Shown here: positions 61,265-64,000 of the stretch, one piece after another
Numbering within the stretch: the stretch's first letter is position 1
Layout of the letters: each line of letters opens with the position of its first letter
Assembly (NCBI RefSeq): GCF_023667495.1
Contig: NZ_JAMOZL010000011.1
Coordinates: 186,001 to 250,000, forward strand
DNA length: 64,000 nt
Direction of reading: 5' to 3'
From: Dyadobacter sp. MSC1_007
Lineage (GTDB): Bacteria > Bacteroidota > Bacteroidia > Cytophagales > Spirosomataceae
Position numbers and translations under genes: made by a program
The notes under the pieces: model-generated
Database searches by the model: none
Told to the model about the DNA's origin: nothing
The model's input: only the letters and a program-made list of their open reading frames with translations

Positions 61265-64000
61265 ATGTTCAATCAATTCATACGCAGACCCGTATTCGCT
61301 ATCGTAATATCGGTCATGATAGTCTTCATAGGAATACTGGCTATCAAGAAATTGCCCATTTCCCAATTCCCCGATATTGCCCCTACGACTGTCAATATAT
61401 TCATCGCCTATCCCGGTGCAAGTGCCGACGTTTTAGTCAAATCCACACTGATTACATTGGAGCAGGCCATTAACGGGGTACAGGACATGCGGTACATTGC
61501 TACCGATGCAACCAGTGCCGGTGAAGCAACGCTCAGGATCATTTTTGAACCGGGCACGGACCCTAACGATGCCGTTATCCGCGTAAAAACAAGGGTGGAC
61601 CAGGTAATGCCCCTTCTTCCGGAACTCGTTCAACGCGAAGGGGTTATCATCACCCCTATCCAGCCTAGTATGCTAATGTATGTCAACCTCTATTCGAAGA
61701 CCAAGAGCATTGACGAGAAATTTCTATTTAATTACGCTACCGTCAAAATGATCCCTGAAATCCAGCGGACGAGAGGCGTGGCAAGGGCGCAGATACTAGG
61801 TAGCCGCAGATACGCCATGCGCGTTTGGTTGAATCCGGACCGCATGCGGGCTTACAAAATTTCGGTGGAAGAAGTAATGAAGGCTCTGGGTGAGCAAAGT
61901 ATCATTGGTCGCCCGGGCCGGATTGGTCAAAGCTCCGGTATAGCCGCCCAGTCACTGGAATATGTGCTTACCTATAAAGGGCGTTACAGCGAGCCGAAAG
62001 AATATGAAGATATTATCATCCGCGCCAATTCGGAAGGTGAAAGCATTCATTTGAAAGACATCGCCAAGGTTGAGCTGGGAAGTGAATTCTTCGATATCTA
62101 TTCCAACCTGGACGGTCAGCCGTCGGCAGCGATCGTGTTGCGGCAAAACTATGGCAGTAATGCCAGCGACGTGATCAAGGAAGTGAAAGAAAAGCTTGAT
62201 GTGATGAAGGCCTCCTTTCCTCCGGGCATGGACTATAAGATCAGCTATGATGTTTCCCAATTCCTGGACGCGTCCATCGAACAGGTACTTCACACTTTGC
62301 GGGATGCGTTTATTCTCGTTGCTATCGTCGTTTTCATCTTCCTGGGCGACTGGCGCTCCACGTTGATACCGATCCTTGCGGTTCCCGTGTCATTGATCGG
62401 CGCGTTCTTTGTGATTCAGGCTTTTGGACTTTCCATTAACCTGATTACATTGTTTGCCCTTGTACTCGCGATCGGTATCGTAGTCGATGATGCGATTGTG
62501 GTAGTCGAGGCCGTCCATGCCAAGATGGAGGAAGAGCCGGAGCTATCACCGTTTGCCGCAGTTAAAAAAGTGCTTGGAGAGATCAGCGGGGCGATTATCG
62601 CCATCACAGCCGTAATGGTGTCGGTATTCCTTCCGATTTCCTTCATGTCGGGCCCTGTTGGTACTTTTTACCGCCAGTTTTCGATCACCATGGCCAGTTC
62701 CATTGTAATCTCGGCCCTCATCGCCCTTACGCTTACGCCCGTGTTATGCGCCATGCTGTTGAAAAACCACCATGGACATCCCCGGAAGAAAAACCTGCTG
62801 ACAAAGGCGCTTGACAGTTTCAACCGCGGTTTTGATAAACTTACCGGTCGTTATGTAAGCTTGTTGAAGTTGATCGTGAGCAGGAGAGTTCTCACATTCA
62901 TCATATTAGGTGTGTTCTGTTTGGGAATCGCTTATGAGAATCAGATCCTGCCAGCGGGCTTTATTCCGAATGAAGATCAGAGTACCATTTACGCTATTAT
63001 CCAGACACCCCCAGGTTCAACTTTGGAAAAAACCAACGAGGTTTCTCAGCGTCTTCAAAAGATCTGCGAAGAGGTAAAGGGAATCGAATCGGTATCTTCC
63101 CTGGCGGGTTATGAGATTATGACTGAGGGTCGCGGTTCCAATGCCGGTACCTGTCTGATCAACCTCAAACCATGGCACGAGCGCGATCAAAACGTAAAAG
63201 AGATCATGGAAGAGCTTGAAAAGGCATCTAAGGGCCTCGGCGCCACGGTAGAATTCTTTGAACCGCCGGCGATTCCCGGCTTTGGTACCTCAGGCGGTTT
63301 CTCTATGCGTCTGCTTGATAAAACAACCGACACAGATTACCGTGAGTTTGACAAGATCAATAAACAGTTCATGGAAAACCTGAGCAAACGGAAAGAGCTA
63401 ACCGGCTTGTTTACCTTCTTTGCTGCCAACTATCCGCAATACGAACTAGAAATAGACAATAAGCTGGCCATGCAAAAAGGAGTATCCATCGGAAAAGCGA
63501 TGGACAACCTCAACATCATGATCGGTAGTACCTATGAACAAGGGTTTATCAAGTTCAACCAGTTTTTTAAAGTGTATGTGCAGTCGGATCCGCGTTACAG
63601 AAGGCTTCCAACCGATCTTTTAAAGCTTTTCGTTAAAAATGATGCTGGTGAAATGGTGCCTTACTCGGCATTCATGAAACTTAAAAAAGGCCAGGGCCCC
63701 AACGAGATCACCCGTTTCAATTTGTATAATTCGGCGGCGATCCAGGGACTTCCGGCCAAGGGGTATACCACTGCCGAGGCCATTCAGGCGATACGGGAAG
63801 TTTCTGCGAAAACGTTGCCGAGAGGTTACGACATCGCATTTGAAGGGCTTTCCTATGATGAATCGATCCGGGGTAATGAAGCACTTTATGTGTTCCTGAT
63901 CGTGCTGGCCTTCGTCTATTTTGTACTGGCTGCCCAATACGAAAGTTTCATTATTCCTCTTGCAGTGGTGCTTTCACTGCCTGTCGGGGTATTTGGTTCG
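61265..64000 (+). CDS. RND efflux pump permease (5' part)
   Basis: An open frame of 912 codons that runs past the window end, within the usual length of about 1030-1050 residues for AcrB-type pumps. The first helix (FIRRPVFAIVISVMIVFIGILA), porter domain (TTVNIFIAYPGASADVL, NAVIRV-type region) and the proton-relay aspartates Asp408-Asp409 in IGIVVDDAIVVVEAV are present, matching AcrB Asp407/Asp408. With the adaptor 25 bases upstream it forms a tripartite efflux system for drugs, dyes or lipids; the substrate range cannot be read from the sequence. Only the last two or three helices are missing. Confidence 0.95.
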   Translation, partial: MFNQFIRRPVFAIVISVMIVFIGILAIKKLPISQFPDIAPTTVNIFIAYPGASADVLVKSTLITLEQAINGVQDMRYIATDATSAGEATLRIIFEPGTDPNDAVIRVKTRVDQVMPLLPELVQREGVIITPIQPSMLMYVNLYSKTKSIDEKFLFNYATVKMIPEIQRTRGVARAQILGSRRYAMRVWLNPDRMRAYKISVEEVMKALGEQSIIGRPGRIGQSSGIAAQSLEYVLTYKGRYSEPKEYEDIIIRANSEGESIHLKDIAKVELGSEFFDIYSNLDGQPSAAIVLRQNYGSNASDVIKEVKEKLDVMKASFPPGMDYKISYDVSQFLDASIEQVLHTLRDAFILVAIVVFIFLGDWRSTLIPILAVPVSLIGAFFVIQAFGLSINLITLFALVLAIGIVVDDAIVVVEAVHAKMEEEPELSPFAAVKKVLGEISGAIIAITAVMVSVFLPISFMSGPVGTFYRQFSITMASSIVISALIALTLTPVLCAMLLKNHHGHPRKKNLLTKALDSFNRGFDKLTGRYVSLLKLIVSRRVLTFIILGVFCLGIAYENQILPAGFIPNEDQSTIYAIIQTPPGSTLEKTNEVSQRLQKICEEVKGIESVSSLAGYEIMTEGRGSNAGTCLINLKPWHERDQNVKEIMEELEKASKGLGATVEFFEPPAIPGFGTSGGFSMRLLDKTTDTDYREFDKINKQFMENLSKRKELTGLFTFFAANYPQYELEIDNKLAMQKGVSIGKAMDNLNIMIGSTYEQGFIKFNQFFKVYVQSDPRYRRLPTDLLKLFVKNDAGEMVPYSAFMKLKKGQGPNEITRFNLYNSAAIQGLPAKGYTTAEAIQAIREVSAKTLPRGYDIAFEGLSYDESIRGNEALYVFLIVLAFVYFVLAAQYESFIIPLAVVLSLPVGVFGS

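Noticed and set aside
1-64000. CRISPR arrays, rRNA, tRNA, IS elements or origins
   Set aside because: No regularly spaced repeats, terminal inverted repeats with a transposase, or rRNA/tRNA-like segments were recognised; this was by eye, without a covariance search.

Overview
The window reads as chromosomal DNA of a Bacteroidota bacterium, most likely a Cytophagales member close to Dyadobacter/Spirosoma. The reasons are two proteins with type IX secretion (T9SS) C-terminal sorting domains (35534-38674, 50327-52498), many LytTR and AraC regulators, 800-residue MacB-like permeases, several lineage-typical DUF families (DUF4142, DUF2490, DUF4256, DUF4932, DUF6934) and promoters that fit the Bacteroidota pattern TTTG-N20-TAnnTTTG. 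The genus is an inference. No rRNA, tRNA, CRISPR array, IS element or prophage was seen.

Layout. 1-1786: end of a GH13 trehalose-synthase-like enzyme followed by an FMN-type LLM oxidoreductase. 1840-5638 (minus): small hypothetical genes, a zinc alcohol dehydrogenase, a DUF4142 protein and a charged small protein, which looks like a stress-type set. 5924-11849: a secreted GH127 beta-L-arabinofuranosidase facing a large beta-propeller sensor kinase and its LytTR regulator. 12041-14440: an ArsR-led five-gene operon with a clear promoter and two operator palindromes. 14457-20689: regulators (three AraC-type, one fused to a chromate-resistance ChrB domain), a membrane protein, an SDR and an ankyrin protein. 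20702-25006: envelope genes (DUF2490, TonB-like, OmpA-like), FabH and a receiver-less LytTR protein.

25219-32703 is a sugar-oxidation island: a Tat-exported TIM-barrel isomerase and a PQQ sugar dehydrogenase/PKD/cytochrome c fusion, divergent from a Nudix-fold regulator with a broken Nudix box, then a DUF6934 gene plus a small charged gene, a secreted START protein and galactonate dehydratase (DgoD). A purine-rich repeat follows two of these genes. 32954-38674: a LytS/LytTR pair, then a T9SS-secreted 1046-residue protein behind a dyad-symmetric promoter. 38735-48163: lipoprotein, ABC permease, GNAT, hydrolase, DUF2461, a di-heme peroxidase with an extra N-terminal domain, and a PhoX-like lipoprotein. 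48292-59716: TPR sensor kinase, gingipain-like C25 protease, GT39 transferase, DinD, a DUF4932 metallopeptidase, a membrane AraC regulator and a methyltransferase. 60157-64000: RND efflux adaptor and permease (cut by the window end), preceded by three TTTTAAC repeats spaced exactly 11 bp, an OmpR/PhoB-type operator pattern.

The most unusual items are the ChrB-AraC fusion, the DUF6934/small-gene pair, the regulator with its nested palindromes over the sugar dehydrogenase operon, the 11-bp direct repeats before the RND pump and a 30-bp perfect palindrome inside dinD. All functions are assigned by reading translated sequence and recalled family motifs; no database search was possible.
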